Shown here piece after piece: positions 42,737-52,106 of a stretch of DNA of 64,000 nt; within the stretch, counting starts at the first letter, position 1, and every line of letters starts with the position of its first letter. This stretch comes from an uncultured Chryseobacterium sp. (lineage in GTDB: Bacteria; Bacteroidota; Bacteroidia; Flavobacteriales; Weeksellaceae). The stretch covers positions 62,001 through 126,000 of the forward strand of contig CAJYXJ010000013.1 in the NCBI GenBank assembly GCA_913778085.1. The letters run 5' to 3'. The notes beneath the pieces were generated by a model. It saw nothing but the letters and a program-made list of their open reading frames with translations. It made no database searches and had not been told where the DNA came from. The position numbers and the translations under genes were made by a program.

Positions 42737-43884
42737 AGGTACCGCTCTTTATCGTATTGTTGTTATTATGCTTTTCCTGCAGAACGGATGATCCGGCAGA
42801 AGATAGGATGGTGGACCATGCTGAAAAATTAATGCTTTCCGATCCCAGAAAGTCATTTGATCTCGCTCAGGATCTGCTGAAAAACCATTCGTTGGTCCAT
42901 AAAAATAAGGTGCGCAGCTTTTTTGTTCTTGCGAATACATCCAATGTTATGGGGAAGCCGCTGGATGTCATAAAATATGGTCATCTTACGCTGGAGAATG
43001 CTACGGAAGAAATCGATATGATTACGAAGATCAAAGCCCTGACGTTAATAGGAAATACCTATCAGTCTATACAGCTGAATGAAAAATCACGGATGAATCT
43101 GGACCGGGCCGAGCAGCTGCTGTCTTCACCGGCAGTTCCCGATTCAATGAACATCATCCGAGGAAATATATTCTACCTCAAGGCGATGAATTATTTCAGC
43201 AATATGGACGGAAATATTGCTCTGTCTTATTTTGATAAAGCCATTCATCAATATCTTATCTCTAAAGAACCGGTAGCCCGGATCAATCTTAAATTTGCAT
43301 ACGTTAATAAAGGATGGGCACTTATAGACCAGAAACGTTTCAACCTGGCAAAACAGAATTTTGCATTGGCAAAGGCCGATCTGGGATCTGGTTCGAAGAA
43401 ATATCCGCCTTTATTCGTAGAACGGCTGGAAATGACTTCTGCCCTTGCGGAAGCCAAATTGTATTCCGTACAAAATGATCCTGAACGTTCCAATGCCATT
43501 CTTTTTGGCATATTAAATGACCAGAAAAATCCTCAGGTAAAAAAAGAGATCGAAAATGATGTTTATAAACTTTTAGCCGGTAATTTTTTAAAAAAGAATG
43601 ATGTCGGGAAGCACGATTATTATCAGAATCTGTATATGAGCCGTACCGGTAAATATAATCGGACAGCGGCGGATCTGGTGAATCAGCTGATACAGCAGGA
43701 AGGCAAAGAATTTGCGGTAAAGAAAAAAGGATCCGACCGGAAATACTTTTTATTAATAGGTATTATCGTACTGTTTTTCCTGCCCGTTATCCTGTTTTTA
43801 ATGAAAAAGACCACGGAGCTGAACATAAGATACAGGCAATTAAGAAAAGAAGTGCATGGGGTTTTACCTGTTGGAAATCAGTAA
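42733..43884 (+). CDS. TPR-like membrane lipoprotein lacking the AraC domain
   Basis: The 383-residue protein resembles the sensor half of its upstream neighbour: a lipoprotein signal (PLFIVLLLLCFSC), helical TPR-like repeats (about 25-300, e.g. IDMITKIKALTLIGNTYQSIQLNEKS) and a transmembrane helix (about 337-355). It stops after a short cytoplasmic tail (YRQLRKEVHGVLPVGNQ), so the DNA-binding domain is missing. It may be a partner or decoy of the upstream regulator. The ATGA overlap with that gene shows coupling. No frameshifted HTH remnant is visible downstream. Confidence 0.7.
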   Translation: MKVPLFIVLLLLCFSCRTDDPAEDRMVDHAEKLMLSDPRKSFDLAQDLLKNHSLVHKNKVRSFFVLANTSNVMGKPLDVIKYGHLTLENATEEIDMITKIKALTLIGNTYQSIQLNEKSRMNLDRAEQLLSSPAVPDSMNIIRGNIFYLKAMNYFSNMDGNIALSYFDKAIHQYLISKEPVARINLKFAYVNKGWALIDQKRFNLAKQNFALAKADLGSGSKKYPPLFVERLEMTSALAEAKLYSVQNDPERSNAILFGILNDQKNPQVKKEIENDVYKLLAGNFLKKNDVGKHDYYQNLYMSRTGKYNRTAADLVNQLIQQEGKEFAVKKKGSDRKYFLLIGIIVLFFLPVILFLMKKTTELNIRYRQLRKEVHGVLPVGNQ

Positions 43885-43944
43885 TTTAGATTGTTTGTTT
43901 ATCTGCCGGAATCATGAATATTCTTTAAAAACGATATACCTTTC

Positions 43945-43997
43945 TTTGGTGTTTGTAAAATTCAAAGCTATTTTCGTAGAATAAACATCTACGAAAA
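43945..43997 (+). promoter_or_regulatory. Promoter with overlapping palindromic operator
   Basis: TTTG (43945-43948) is followed after 20 bases by TATTTTCG (43969-43976), a good -33/-7 pair. A perfect inverted repeat, TTTTCGTAGA (43971-43980) and TCTACGAAAA (43988-43997) with a seven-base centre, overlaps the -7 box and reaches the ATG at 43998. Such a palindrome is placed like a repressor site; as RNA it could also hide the start codon. Confidence 0.6.
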
Positions 43998-46133
43998 ATG
44001 AAGAAATTCTATCTCCTTAAAAAGCCGTTAAAAGTGGCTTCTATTAAAAGAAATCATGGAAAAGATATCCGGTTTTCCTTCTTTAAATTTCTAACGGTTT
44101 TGGCCGTATTTTTACTGTCGCTGAATGAAAACTGTAAGGCACAGATTATAGCCTACACTTTTTCGCAATCCGCTTCTGCTTATACTCCTGTTGCTAACGA
44201 AACAATATTGGCTGCCGCAACGGATAATACCGCCACGTTGAACCTCAATAGTGTGGTTTCTGCAGTCAATATACCCTTTGCTTTCAGCTTTAATGGGAAT
44301 TCTTATACTTCTCTTAATGTCTCTTCCAACGGATTTATTACTTTCGGTTCCGTTGCGCCGTCTCCTTTTTATACCAGTCCTATTTCAGGGACTACCGCGT
44401 ATCAGGGTGCAATATCCGCATGGGGACGGGATATTTCCAGTTTTTATAATATAAGCGGAAAAACAGGGAAAATTTCATATGGGGTCACCGGGAATGCTCC
44501 TAACCGGGAATTCATTATCCAATGGACCAATTTCAGACCAAATGCCTCCACGGTGAGCACCATTGTTTATTCATTTTCTTTTCAGATTAAATTAAAGGAA
44601 ACCTTCAATATTATTCAGATCGCATATGATCAGGGATCATATCTGGCCGGAAGCACAACGGTAAACGGTACCGCCGAAATAGGGATACGAGGAGCTTCCA
44701 ATGCTGAATTCAACAACCGTCTGAATCCTACGACTGCTGCATTTACAACTTCCGGAGCCGGAACCGCTAGCACTTCAGCCCAGGCCTTCAATACGGTGGG
44801 TACGGTGCCCGGAATGCCGCCCGCAGATCTTGTCTACACCTGGACGCCGCCAAGCTGTTACGCTCCAACCGGTATTTCCGTAAATAATCTTACCTCGGTT
44901 TCTGCAAATTTGTCATGGAATGCCTCTGCATCATCACCGGGAGGATACGATATTTATTACAGTACCAGTTCTACAGCACCAACATCTTCGACGGCCCCTA
45001 CCTTTTCTAATGTTCCGGGAACTTCCTATCAGATCAATAACTTAAATCCTTTAACCACTTATTATGCCTGGGTACGCTCAAACTGTGGTAATGGAAATGT
45101 GAGTGTATGGTCACTTGATACCATGATCTTCACTACAAAATGCAGCAATCCTCCTGCGGCTCCTGCGGTGAATGGAACAACGATTTATCCCAACCATCAG
45201 GCTATTCTTACAGCTAACCCGTCATCATCCGCCAATTACAGCTGGTATGATGCGCCCAATGGTGGCAACCTGATGTTTACGGGAAATCCTTTTACAACAC
45301 CTGCATTAACGGCTACAACCAATTATTATGTGAGTACTTTTACAGGAACTTCCGGAATCCAGACAGGGAGGCCCATTTACACCAACGGAGGTGCATTTAC
45401 GGGTTTTGGAACCACTAACTTCGGACTGGTTTTCGACGCTCTTAGCTATCTGGTGTTAGAAAGTGTAACCGTATATCCTCTCAGTACCACCAGTTCTCCG
45501 GGGACTTTGACTATTGACGTTATCGACTCTAATGGGATTATCGTTAATACAAAAACGGTAAATGTAGTAGGCGCTCCAGTCTCAGCACCTGTCGCCCAGA
45601 CCATCAATCTCGATTTTCCTATTTTTCCGGGAACCAATTACAAATTACGTCCTCGAGGTTATACGGGTATAGACGGTTTGTTGTACGAGTCGAATACCAC
45701 TGCCGGTTATTTCGGATACCCTTACAATGTTCAGAATTTAATAGACATAAAATATGCTACCTTAACGGCAGCTCCCACGAATACGCCCAATACCGGTCTT
45801 TATTACTATTTTTATGACTGGAAAGTAGGCAATAAATGCGAGTCGGCCAGAAGTCCGGTTACAGTAACAGTAAGTTCCATTCTTTCAACATCGGAAGCAG
45901 ACAGGAAGGATACCGTAAAAATGTATCCGAATCCTTTTTCAGATGCAGTGATGATTGACAGGCCTGAATTGATAAGCACGCTGGGTATTTTCGATTCTTC
46001 AGGAAAAGTAGTGATGCAAAACGTAAAAGCTGAGCAGAAGCTTATCCTGAGCCATCTGGTACCCGGAGCATACGTTGTGCAGATTCTCATGAAAGACGGT
46101 ACCCGCCAGTCTGTAAAACTTATTAAAAAATAA
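43998..46133 (+). CDS. Secreted multi-domain protein with fibronectin type III region and T9SS sorting domain
   Basis: The 711-residue protein has a long signal peptide (about 1-48, FLTVLAVFLLSLNENCKAQ) and an N-terminal beta domain with SLNVSSNGFITFG. A fibronectin type III domain follows (about 292-380, APTGISVNNLTSVSANLSWN...TYYAWVRSN), then an Ig-like segment with SWYDAPNGG and a type A T9SS sorting domain at the end (DTVKMYPNPFSDAV...SVKLIKK). The sorting domain predicts export through type IX secretion to the cell surface or medium. Substrate or partner unknown. The palindrome upstream suggests tight control. Confidence 0.8.
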   Translation: MKKFYLLKKPLKVASIKRNHGKDIRFSFFKFLTVLAVFLLSLNENCKAQIIAYTFSQSASAYTPVANETILAAATDNTATLNLNSVVSAVNIPFAFSFNGNSYTSLNVSSNGFITFGSVAPSPFYTSPISGTTAYQGAISAWGRDISSFYNISGKTGKISYGVTGNAPNREFIIQWTNFRPNASTVSTIVYSFSFQIKLKETFNIIQIAYDQGSYLAGSTTVNGTAEIGIRGASNAEFNNRLNPTTAAFTTSGAGTASTSAQAFNTVGTVPGMPPADLVYTWTPPSCYAPTGISVNNLTSVSANLSWNASASSPGGYDIYYSTSSTAPTSSTAPTFSNVPGTSYQINNLNPLTTYYAWVRSNCGNGNVSVWSLDTMIFTTKCSNPPAAPAVNGTTIYPNHQAILTANPSSSANYSWYDAPNGGNLMFTGNPFTTPALTATTNYYVSTFTGTSGIQTGRPIYTNGGAFTGFGTTNFGLVFDALSYLVLESVTVYPLSTTSSPGTLTIDVIDSNGIIVNTKTVNVVGAPVSAPVAQTINLDFPIFPGTNYKLRPRGYTGIDGLLYESNTTAGYFGYPYNVQNLIDIKYATLTAAPTNTPNTGLYYYFYDWKVGNKCESARSPVTVTVSSILSTSEADRKDTVKMYPNPFSDAVMIDRPELISTLGIFDSSGKVVMQNVKAEQKLILSHLVPGAYVVQILMKDGTRQSVKLIKK

Positions 46134-46154
46134 AAGTAAATTATATTGGGAATG

Positions 46155-46186
46155 GCCGTCCGGATTTTATTCGGGCGGCTTTTTTA
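46155..46186 (+). terminator. Intrinsic terminator after the large T9SS protein gene
   Basis: Arms GCCGTCCGGA (about 46155-46164) and TCGGGCGGC (46171-46179) pair with one G-U, followed by a T-run to 46186. Confidence 0.75.
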
Positions 46187-46373
46187 TATTAACCGTCATG
46201 AATTCGGACAACGATCGGAAAATTAAAAATTTTTCCAGTCTATGCTTAGATAATGGCCAACTGAAATTTTATGGTTTTTATCATTTTAAAACCGAATTCT
46301 CCTTTAAAAGTCGCAAATTTGCATAAGGTAGAATATTATCATAATTTAGTCAGCAATCAAGAAAAAAAAATTG

Positions 46374-47387
46374 ATGGTTTTTGTTACGGGTGCAACCGGT
46401 ATTTTAGGCAGGGTGGTGGTTTTGGAACTTCTGAAGAAGGGAAAAAACGTACGGGCTGTTAAGAGGCCGGCAAGCAATTTAAACGAGGTAAGGCATTCCT
46501 ATACCTATTATACGGAAGATCCCGACGGCTTTTTCAATCAAATTGAATGGATCGATGTGGATTTTGATGATATTTATTCCTTGCGGGACGCTCTGGAAGG
46601 AGTGGAAGAAGTATATCACTGTGCGGCAAAAGTAAGCTTTCATCCTAAAGATGAAAAAGAAATGTATCATACCAATATCAGGGGCACGGAAAACCTCCTT
46701 TATACCTGTGAAGGTTCCGGCGTTAAAAAATTCCTTCAGGTAAGCTCTATTGCCGTACTTGATACGGTGAATGAACAGGGAGAAATCGACGAAGATTCCA
46801 GCTTCAATCCCAAGCTTGAACATTCTGCCTACGCATTATCCAAACATCTTTCTGAAATGGAAGCCTGGAGGGCTTCTGCAGAAGGCATGAACATAGTTAT
46901 CATCAATCCCGGAATGATCATCGGAAGTGGAAACTGGGGGAAAAGCAGCGGAGATATCTTTCCGACCTTTGAAAAAAACAGCTTTACCTTTTCCGGCGGA
47001 TCCAGCTATGTCGATGTTAGGGACGTTGCCAGGATAGCGGTAGAACTGATGGAAAAGAACTGCTTCGGAGAACGTTTCATTATTGTAGCCGAAGGCAGAA
47101 GATACACAGAACTGGCAAAGCAGATAAGATCAAAATTGGGATTGAAAGAAGCGAAAGTCCTGTCGGAATTTCAGCTGAATGTGGGAAGATGGGCCAATAT
47201 ACTTTTCGGATGGCTGATTCCTAAGCTGAGAATGATAACAAAAACCAATATCGAAGCCATTTCCAGCCTCCATGTAATTTCCAATCAGAAAATAAAAGAA
47301 ACGCTGGACTATCAATTCACTCCTGTTTCGGAAAGTATTGATTTCCATTTGAATAATTATATGAACGATAAAAAGATGAAGCCATGA
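46374..47387 (+). CDS. NAD-dependent epimerase/dehydratase family protein
   Basis: The 337-residue protein (ATG 46374; an in-frame TTG sits directly before it) has the NAD-binding motif FVTGATGILGR at the N-terminus, HCAAKVSFHPKDEKEMYHTNIRGTENLL, an active-site-type S-x-Y-x-x-x-K (SAYALSKHL, about residue 160) and NPGMIIGSGNWG. It is an extended short-chain dehydrogenase. The substrate is unknown. The stop overlaps the acyl-CoA ligase start by 4 bases, so the two act in one operon and may modify a lipid. Confidence 0.85.
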   Translation: MVFVTGATGILGRVVVLELLKKGKNVRAVKRPASNLNEVRHSYTYYTEDPDGFFNQIEWIDVDFDDIYSLRDALEGVEEVYHCAAKVSFHPKDEKEMYHTNIRGTENLLYTCEGSGVKKFLQVSSIAVLDTVNEQGEIDEDSSFNPKLEHSAYALSKHLSEMEAWRASAEGMNIVIINPGMIIGSGNWGKSSGDIFPTFEKNSFTFSGGSSYVDVRDVARIAVELMEKNCFGERFIIVAEGRRYTELAKQIRSKLGLKEAKVLSEFQLNVGRWANILFGWLIPKLRMITKTNIEAISSLHVISNQKIKETLDYQFTPVSESIDFHLNNYMNDKKMKP

Positions 47388-49150
47388 ATCTTGCAGAGGC
47401 CATTATCCTAAAAAATACAGAAAAACACCCCCTGAAAGCAGCCATCGGTTTCAAAAAGAAAGATGCAGGATGGAAAGAGCTAAGCTGGAAAAAGTTCAGC
47501 GAAATTATTTTTAAAACAGCCAATGCCCTAAAAAATGCAGGGATTGGTGAAAATGATAAAGTAGCCATCTATGCCGACAACTCTTCCGAATGGATGATTT
47601 TCGATCTGGCTGCTATGGCGATAGGAGCGGTTAGTGTTCCTATTTATACCACCAACAATGCTGAACAGGCAGAATATATCGTTAATGATTCCGGGGCCAA
47701 AATTATTCTCGTGGGAGATCAGTCCCAGTATGATGCCGCCCTGCAGATTCTACAGAAAGAAAACAGCCTTGAGACGATCATCGTTTCTAAAAAAGCCGTC
47801 TGGATCAAAAAAGAATTCAGCAGTTACTATCTTGAGGATTTTATTGCCAAAGCTTCGCCTGAACTTGAATGCTGTAAAAAAGAATACGAAGATGTAGCCA
47901 CAATCATCTATACTTCGGGAACCACAGGAACACCCAAAGGGGTAATGCTCACCCACGGAAATTTCATCAGGGCATTGGATGCCCATTTTGAGTTTTTTAA
48001 ATTTAAAAATTTTGAAGAAGAGCTATCCCTGGCCTTTTTGCCACTAACCCACGTTTTTGAAAGAAGCTGGAGCCTGCTGTGCCTGTATGGTGGCGCAAGG
48101 GTGTATTTCCTTGAAGATCCGAAAAATATATCAAAGGCCCTGGAAGAAGTAAAGCCTACCATGATGTGTGCCGTACCGAGATTTTTCCAGAAAGTCTATG
48201 CCGGTGTACTGGAAAAAGCAGAAGAAGGTTCTTCGATGAAGAAAAAGATCTTCAACTGGGCTTTGACAGTCGGCTGGCAGACTGCAGAACTGAGAAGAAA
48301 CGAGAAACCTGTTCCGTTCTGGTTAAAAATAAAGCAAATCATTGCCGATACTTTGGTTTTCAGTAAAATTAAAGACCGGATGGGCGGAAGGCTGTGGTTC
48401 TTACCTTGCGGAGGGGCTTCGTTATCCCCGGAAGTCACAAAGTTTTTCGAGTCCGTCGGAATCCATGTTACGGTGGGGTACGGACTGACGGAAACAACGG
48501 CGACGCTCACTTTATTTCCGTTGACGCATTTTGAACATGGTACGAGTGGCAAGCCGCTACCCGGCGTTGAGCTCAGGATCGGCGAGAATGATGAGATCCA
48601 GGCACGCGGAAACGGAATTATGAAAGGATATTACAACAGACCAGAAGAAACACAAAAAGTATTTACCGAAGATGGCTGGTTTAAAACCGGCGATGCGGGG
48701 AGAATCGATGGCAAAGGAAACCTCGTCATCACCGACCGTTTGAAAGACCTCATGAAAACATCCAATGGAAAATACATCGCCCCGCAGCCGGTAGAAAATC
48801 TTTTAACCAATAATAATTTTATTCAGCAGATCGTCCTGATTGCAGAAGGAAGACAGTTTGTCTCCGCCCTTATCGTTCCCAATTTTGAATTCTTAAAAGA
48901 CCATCTTCAGAAAAACAATATCCCGTTTACCAGCTGGGAAGAAATCGTAAAAAATGAAAAGGTAAATGATTTCTATAAAGAAAAGATCAAGGAACTGCAA
49001 ACCGATTTGTCTGACTACGAAAAGGTAAAACGGTTTACTTTGCTGCCTGCTGAATTTGATATCAATACCGGTGAGATTACACCTACTTTAAAGGTGAAAA
49101 GAGGCGTGGTTCTGAAGAAGTATGCGGATCTCATTGAGGAGATGTATTAG
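47384..49150 (+). CDS. AMP-dependent long-chain acyl-CoA synthetase
   Basis: The 588-residue protein has the AMP-binding motif YTSGTTGTPKG (176-186), LPLTHVFERSW, VTVGYGLTETTATLTL, GWFKTGDAGRID and the lysine-containing KTSNGKYIAPQPVENLL. It activates fatty acids to acyl-CoA through an acyl-AMP. The length and the HVFERSW phrase match the FadD15-like long-chain branch. It is coupled to the epimerase gene by a 4-base overlap. Confidence 0.9.
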   Translation: MNLAEAIILKNTEKHPLKAAIGFKKKDAGWKELSWKKFSEIIFKTANALKNAGIGENDKVAIYADNSSEWMIFDLAAMAIGAVSVPIYTTNNAEQAEYIVNDSGAKIILVGDQSQYDAALQILQKENSLETIIVSKKAVWIKKEFSSYYLEDFIAKASPELECCKKEYEDVATIIYTSGTTGTPKGVMLTHGNFIRALDAHFEFFKFKNFEEELSLAFLPLTHVFERSWSLLCLYGGARVYFLEDPKNISKALEEVKPTMMCAVPRFFQKVYAGVLEKAEEGSSMKKKIFNWALTVGWQTAELRRNEKPVPFWLKIKQIIADTLVFSKIKDRMGGRLWFLPCGGASLSPEVTKFFESVGIHVTVGYGLTETTATLTLFPLTHFEHGTSGKPLPGVELRIGENDEIQARGNGIMKGYYNRPEETQKVFTEDGWFKTGDAGRIDGKGNLVITDRLKDLMKTSNGKYIAPQPVENLLTNNNFIQQIVLIAEGRQFVSALIVPNFEFLKDHLQKNNIPFTSWEEIVKNEKVNDFYKEKIKELQTDLSDYEKVKRFTLLPAEFDINTGEITPTLKVKRGVVLKKYADLIEEMY

Positions 49151-49231
49151 GCTAAGTTTGAGGTTAAGCTAATAGCTTGCAGAATTAATTGATAATAAAT
49201 ACGGTATATATCCGGTAAAAAATATTCCATC

Positions 49232-50293
49232 ATGATGATGACAACACAGGAATTTTTAGGAAAAAAAGAATTTACAATCCATAATCAGACGGTTTCCGAA
49301 AGCTGCCCGTCGAATATTGCCCTGATCAAATATTGGGGAAAGTACGACAATCAGATCCCGGCAAATCCGAGCATCAGCTATACCCTGAACCATTGTAAAA
49401 CGAACACCACCATGGAGTTTACGGCGAATGAACCTTTTTCCGTTCAGACTTTTTTAGCCGGAAATGAAGAGGTGAAATTTGCGGAGAAAATAGAGAAATA
49501 TTTCAGGAATATCGAGCCGTATCTTTCCTGGATTTTACAGGGAAAATACACTATTAAAACAGAAAATACCTTTCCGCACAGTTCCGGAATAGCCAGTTCG
49601 GCTTCCGGCTTCGGAGCCATTGCCAAATGCCTGATGGATCTGGATGAAGCTTTTTCAGGAAAAACCTCGGAAGAGGATTCGTTGAGGAAAGCTTCTTTTC
49701 TGGCGAGACTGGGTAGCGGAAGTGCCTGCAGAAGCTTATACGGTGGCTTGGTGGTTTGGGGCGCCTCTCAGGTAAAGGGCAGTTCCGATCTTTTTGCCGT
49801 TCCGTATCCTGAAGAAGAAATCCATGAGGTTTTTAAAAATTTTAACGATTGGGTTTTATTAATTCATGAAGGCCAGAAAAGTGTTTCTTCCACCGTGGGC
49901 CACGGGTTAATGAATACCAATCCGTATGCAGACCGCAGGTTCCAGGAAGCCCGTGAAAATTTCGGCCCGATGAAAGAAATCCTGGCAGCAGGAGATATGG
50001 AAAAATTCATCAGGCTGGTGGAACACGAAGCATTGACGCTCCATGCCATGATGATGATGAGCGATCCCGCTTTTATCCTGATGAAAACAGGAACCCTGGC
50101 CGTTATCAATAAAATTTGGGATTTCAGGAGAGAAACCGGGTTGCCTTTGTTTTTTACTTTAGATGCAGGTGCCAACGTCCACCTTCTATTTCCGAACGAC
50201 GGCTCCGAAGAAACCGTCAGATCCTTTATCGAAACCGAATTGCTTCAGCATACCCAGAACAATGGAGTGGTGAAGGATGTGATGAAATTTTAG
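49232..50293 (+). CDS. mvaD: Diphosphomevalonate decarboxylase
   Basis: The 353-residue GHMP-family protein has the diagnostic SCPSNIALIKYWGK near residue 24, PHSSGIASSASGFGAIAKC (ATP loop, about 110), GSGSACRSLYGGLVVWG (about 160) and HALTLHAMMM. It decarboxylates 5-diphosphomevalonate to isopentenyl diphosphate, the last step of the mevalonate pathway, which flavobacteria use for isoprenoids. It starts at one of three adjacent ATGs (49232, 49235, 49238). Confidence 0.92.
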   Translation: MMMTTQEFLGKKEFTIHNQTVSESCPSNIALIKYWGKYDNQIPANPSISYTLNHCKTNTTMEFTANEPFSVQTFLAGNEEVKFAEKIEKYFRNIEPYLSWILQGKYTIKTENTFPHSSGIASSASGFGAIAKCLMDLDEAFSGKTSEEDSLRKASFLARLGSGSACRSLYGGLVVWGASQVKGSSDLFAVPYPEEEIHEVFKNFNDWVLLIHEGQKSVSSTVGHGLMNTNPYADRRFQEARENFGPMKEILAAGDMEKFIRLVEHEALTLHAMMMMSDPAFILMKTGTLAVINKIWDFRRETGLPLFFTLDAGANVHLLFPNDGSEETVRSFIETELLQHTQNNGVVKDVMKF

Positions 50294-50402
50294 ATTTTCA
50301 GGAAATACGATCAGTAAATATAGCCTTCTCAAATTGGGAAGGTTTTGTTTAACTTCTTAAAGTTAAAAGCATGACTCTTTTAGCGCGTAAAATATGTAAG
50401 AG
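50294..50402. other. Spacer with weak hairpin after mvaD
   Basis: The segment holds a hairpin near 50321-50345 (CCTTCTCAAATTGGGAAGG followed by TTTTG) that may terminate mvaD transcription. The repeat cluster at 50403-50820 follows. Confidence 0.5.
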
Positions 50403-50820
50403 CTTGTCATTGAATATGCCGAATCGCCATTTCTATAGGATTAGACGCAAATCTTTCCTTAAATCTCTAATACCATGTTTAGATTCCTGCGGCATGACAA
50501 ATGAAATTTATATAAAATATGCAGGAGCTTGTCATTCCGAGGATCTAAACTCGAATTTTTCTATAAGTTCTCTAAGAATACGCTGAGATTCCTGCTGCAT
50601 GACAACTAAGTGTATAAAGGCAGAAGCCTGTCAGTCCGTAGGAATCCAGACCCCGAATCTTTCCAGAAGTTTTTTAATATTACGTTGAGACTCCTGCTGA
50701 AGGACATTTCTCTGCATAATTTATTATATGCGTTTAGTTTGTCATTCCGTAGGAATCCACACTCGAATCTTTCCGTAAATTCTCTAATACAATGTCGAAA
50801 TTCCTGCGAAATGACAAAAA
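50403..50820. repeat. Cluster of four ~80-95 bp palindromic repeats (opposite orientation to 12.5-13.15 kb)
   Basis: Copies lie near 50403-50500, 50529-50605, 50628-50706 and 50738-50819. The best copy starts TTTGTCATTCCGTAGGAATC, contains CGAATCTTTCC and CTCTAATAC, and ends GATTCCTGC..ATGACA. This is the reverse complement of the order seen at 12533-13150. Each copy can fold into a hairpin. Short frames across them are artefacts. No transposase is nearby. Confidence 0.85.
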
Positions 50821-50887
50821 GACATAAACCAGTAAAGATTAACAATATGAGAAATCAAGTATTCGTTAAAAGTGCAGAAATCCACCT

Positions 50888-51973
50888 TTATCCCTCCGTT
50901 ACCACAGCATCCCGCTCTCCGTCTTCCTTTATACCTTCTTCAATCATTTCTTCGGCTTCGGCTTTTTCTTCTTCAGTCGCGTAATCGATTTTTTCTTCCT
51001 GCTTCTTTTCCTGCTCATGGTCGATGAAGAATTCACAGTAGACGGGAAGGTGATCGGAACCGAAGTTTTCAAGGGTTTTCAGGTCTTCGATAAAAATTTC
51101 TTCGCTGTGGAACATCAGATCGATCGGAAACCGCAGCAGCCTGTATCTGGCATGGAACGTTGATACGAAAGAACGTCCGATCCGCGGATCGATCAGGTGG
51201 CTGGTCTTCCTGAACAGGATAGAGGATTTGGACCAGGCTACATTGTTGAAATCGCCAACCACGATTACGGGCTTCTTAATTTCGATCACTCTTTTGGCCG
51301 TGCTCAGCAGGTCTCCGTCCCTTTCTTTGGAGGTTTCCTCTTCAGTTGGGCTCGGCGGCGGCGGATGTACTCCGAAAAATACAAACGAAAAGCCGTCCTC
51401 GGTTTTCAGGTGCGCCTCAATGCTCGGAATATCATCGGCTACAAAATAATGTGTCCTCGATTCTTCCATTTTGATCTTTGAGTAAAAATGCATCCCGTAG
51501 GTATTTTCCAGCGTTACCTTATGCTGGTAAGGATAATCTTTCTCCAGTTTCCGTAAGGCCTGTTCCCAATCTCCGTTGCTTTCCATAGTAAGGAACATCT
51601 CGGGTTGATATTTTCCGATCAGCTGGACAAAACGGTCATAATCCCTGTTAAACTGATAAACGTTGGCGGAAATAAAATGGATCTTGTCCGAAGACTGATA
51701 TTTCTGAGTAAATTTTTTAACGGGGTACAGCGGGGTATACTTTATTAAAATAACACTGTGGTGGATAAAAATCAGCATCAAAAGTCCCTGAAAGTACCAT
51801 AAATATGGGGAAGAACCGACAAAAAATCCTAAGATTATCGTAAAGAGCGTGAAAAAAGTAATCTGTATCTTACCAAATTCCGGAGTACGGAAAACCCAGT
51901 GCGAATGCTGAATTTTAGGCAATAAGGTAAGAATTAATAATAAAACGGTCAGGCTCAGGTAAAGGATCCACAT
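50888..51973 (-). CDS. Endonuclease/exonuclease/phosphatase family membrane protein
   Basis: The 361-residue protein has two or three N-terminal membrane helices (about 3-20, 34-50, 56-75). An EEP domain follows with FISANVYQFNRDYDRFVQLI, MESNGDW (catalytic Glu), FGVHPPPPSP, VVGDFNNVAWS and FGSDHLPVYCEF (Asp-His at the end). An acidic tail (EEEKAEAEEMIEEGIKED) closes it. The family cleaves phosphodiesters; the substrate is unknown. Here the catalytic domain should lie outside the cytosolic membrane face or in the periplasm. Confidence 0.8.
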   Translation of the reverse strand: MWILYLSLTVLLLILTLLPKIQHSHWVFRTPEFGKIQITFFTLFTIILGFFVGSSPYLWYFQGLLMLIFIHHSVILIKYTPLYPVKKFTQKYQSSDKIHFISANVYQFNRDYDRFVQLIGKYQPEMFLTMESNGDWEQALRKLEKDYPYQHKVTLENTYGMHFYSKIKMEESRTHYFVADDIPSIEAHLKTEDGFSFVFFGVHPPPPSPTEEETSKERDGDLLSTAKRVIEIKKPVIVVGDFNNVAWSKSSILFRKTSHLIDPRIGRSFVSTFHARYRLLRFPIDLMFHSEEIFIEDLKTLENFGSDHLPVYCEFFIDHEQEKKQEEKIDYATEEEKAEAEEMIEEGIKEDGERDAVVTEG

Positions 51974-52106
51974 ATTTTTTTAATCAACGGATAAATTTAA
52001 TTCAAATTTCTAAGTTTTCAAACCGATTGGTGTTTAAAATTTATGAATTAAATTAGAATCTATCAATTAATTCTGTATTTTTATCATATAACAAATCCTC
52101 AGATTC

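Noticed and set aside
50371-50984. Three short frames (71, 79 and 124 residues) in the second repeat cluster
   Set aside because: They run through the repeats on both strands and share only repeat-derived composition.
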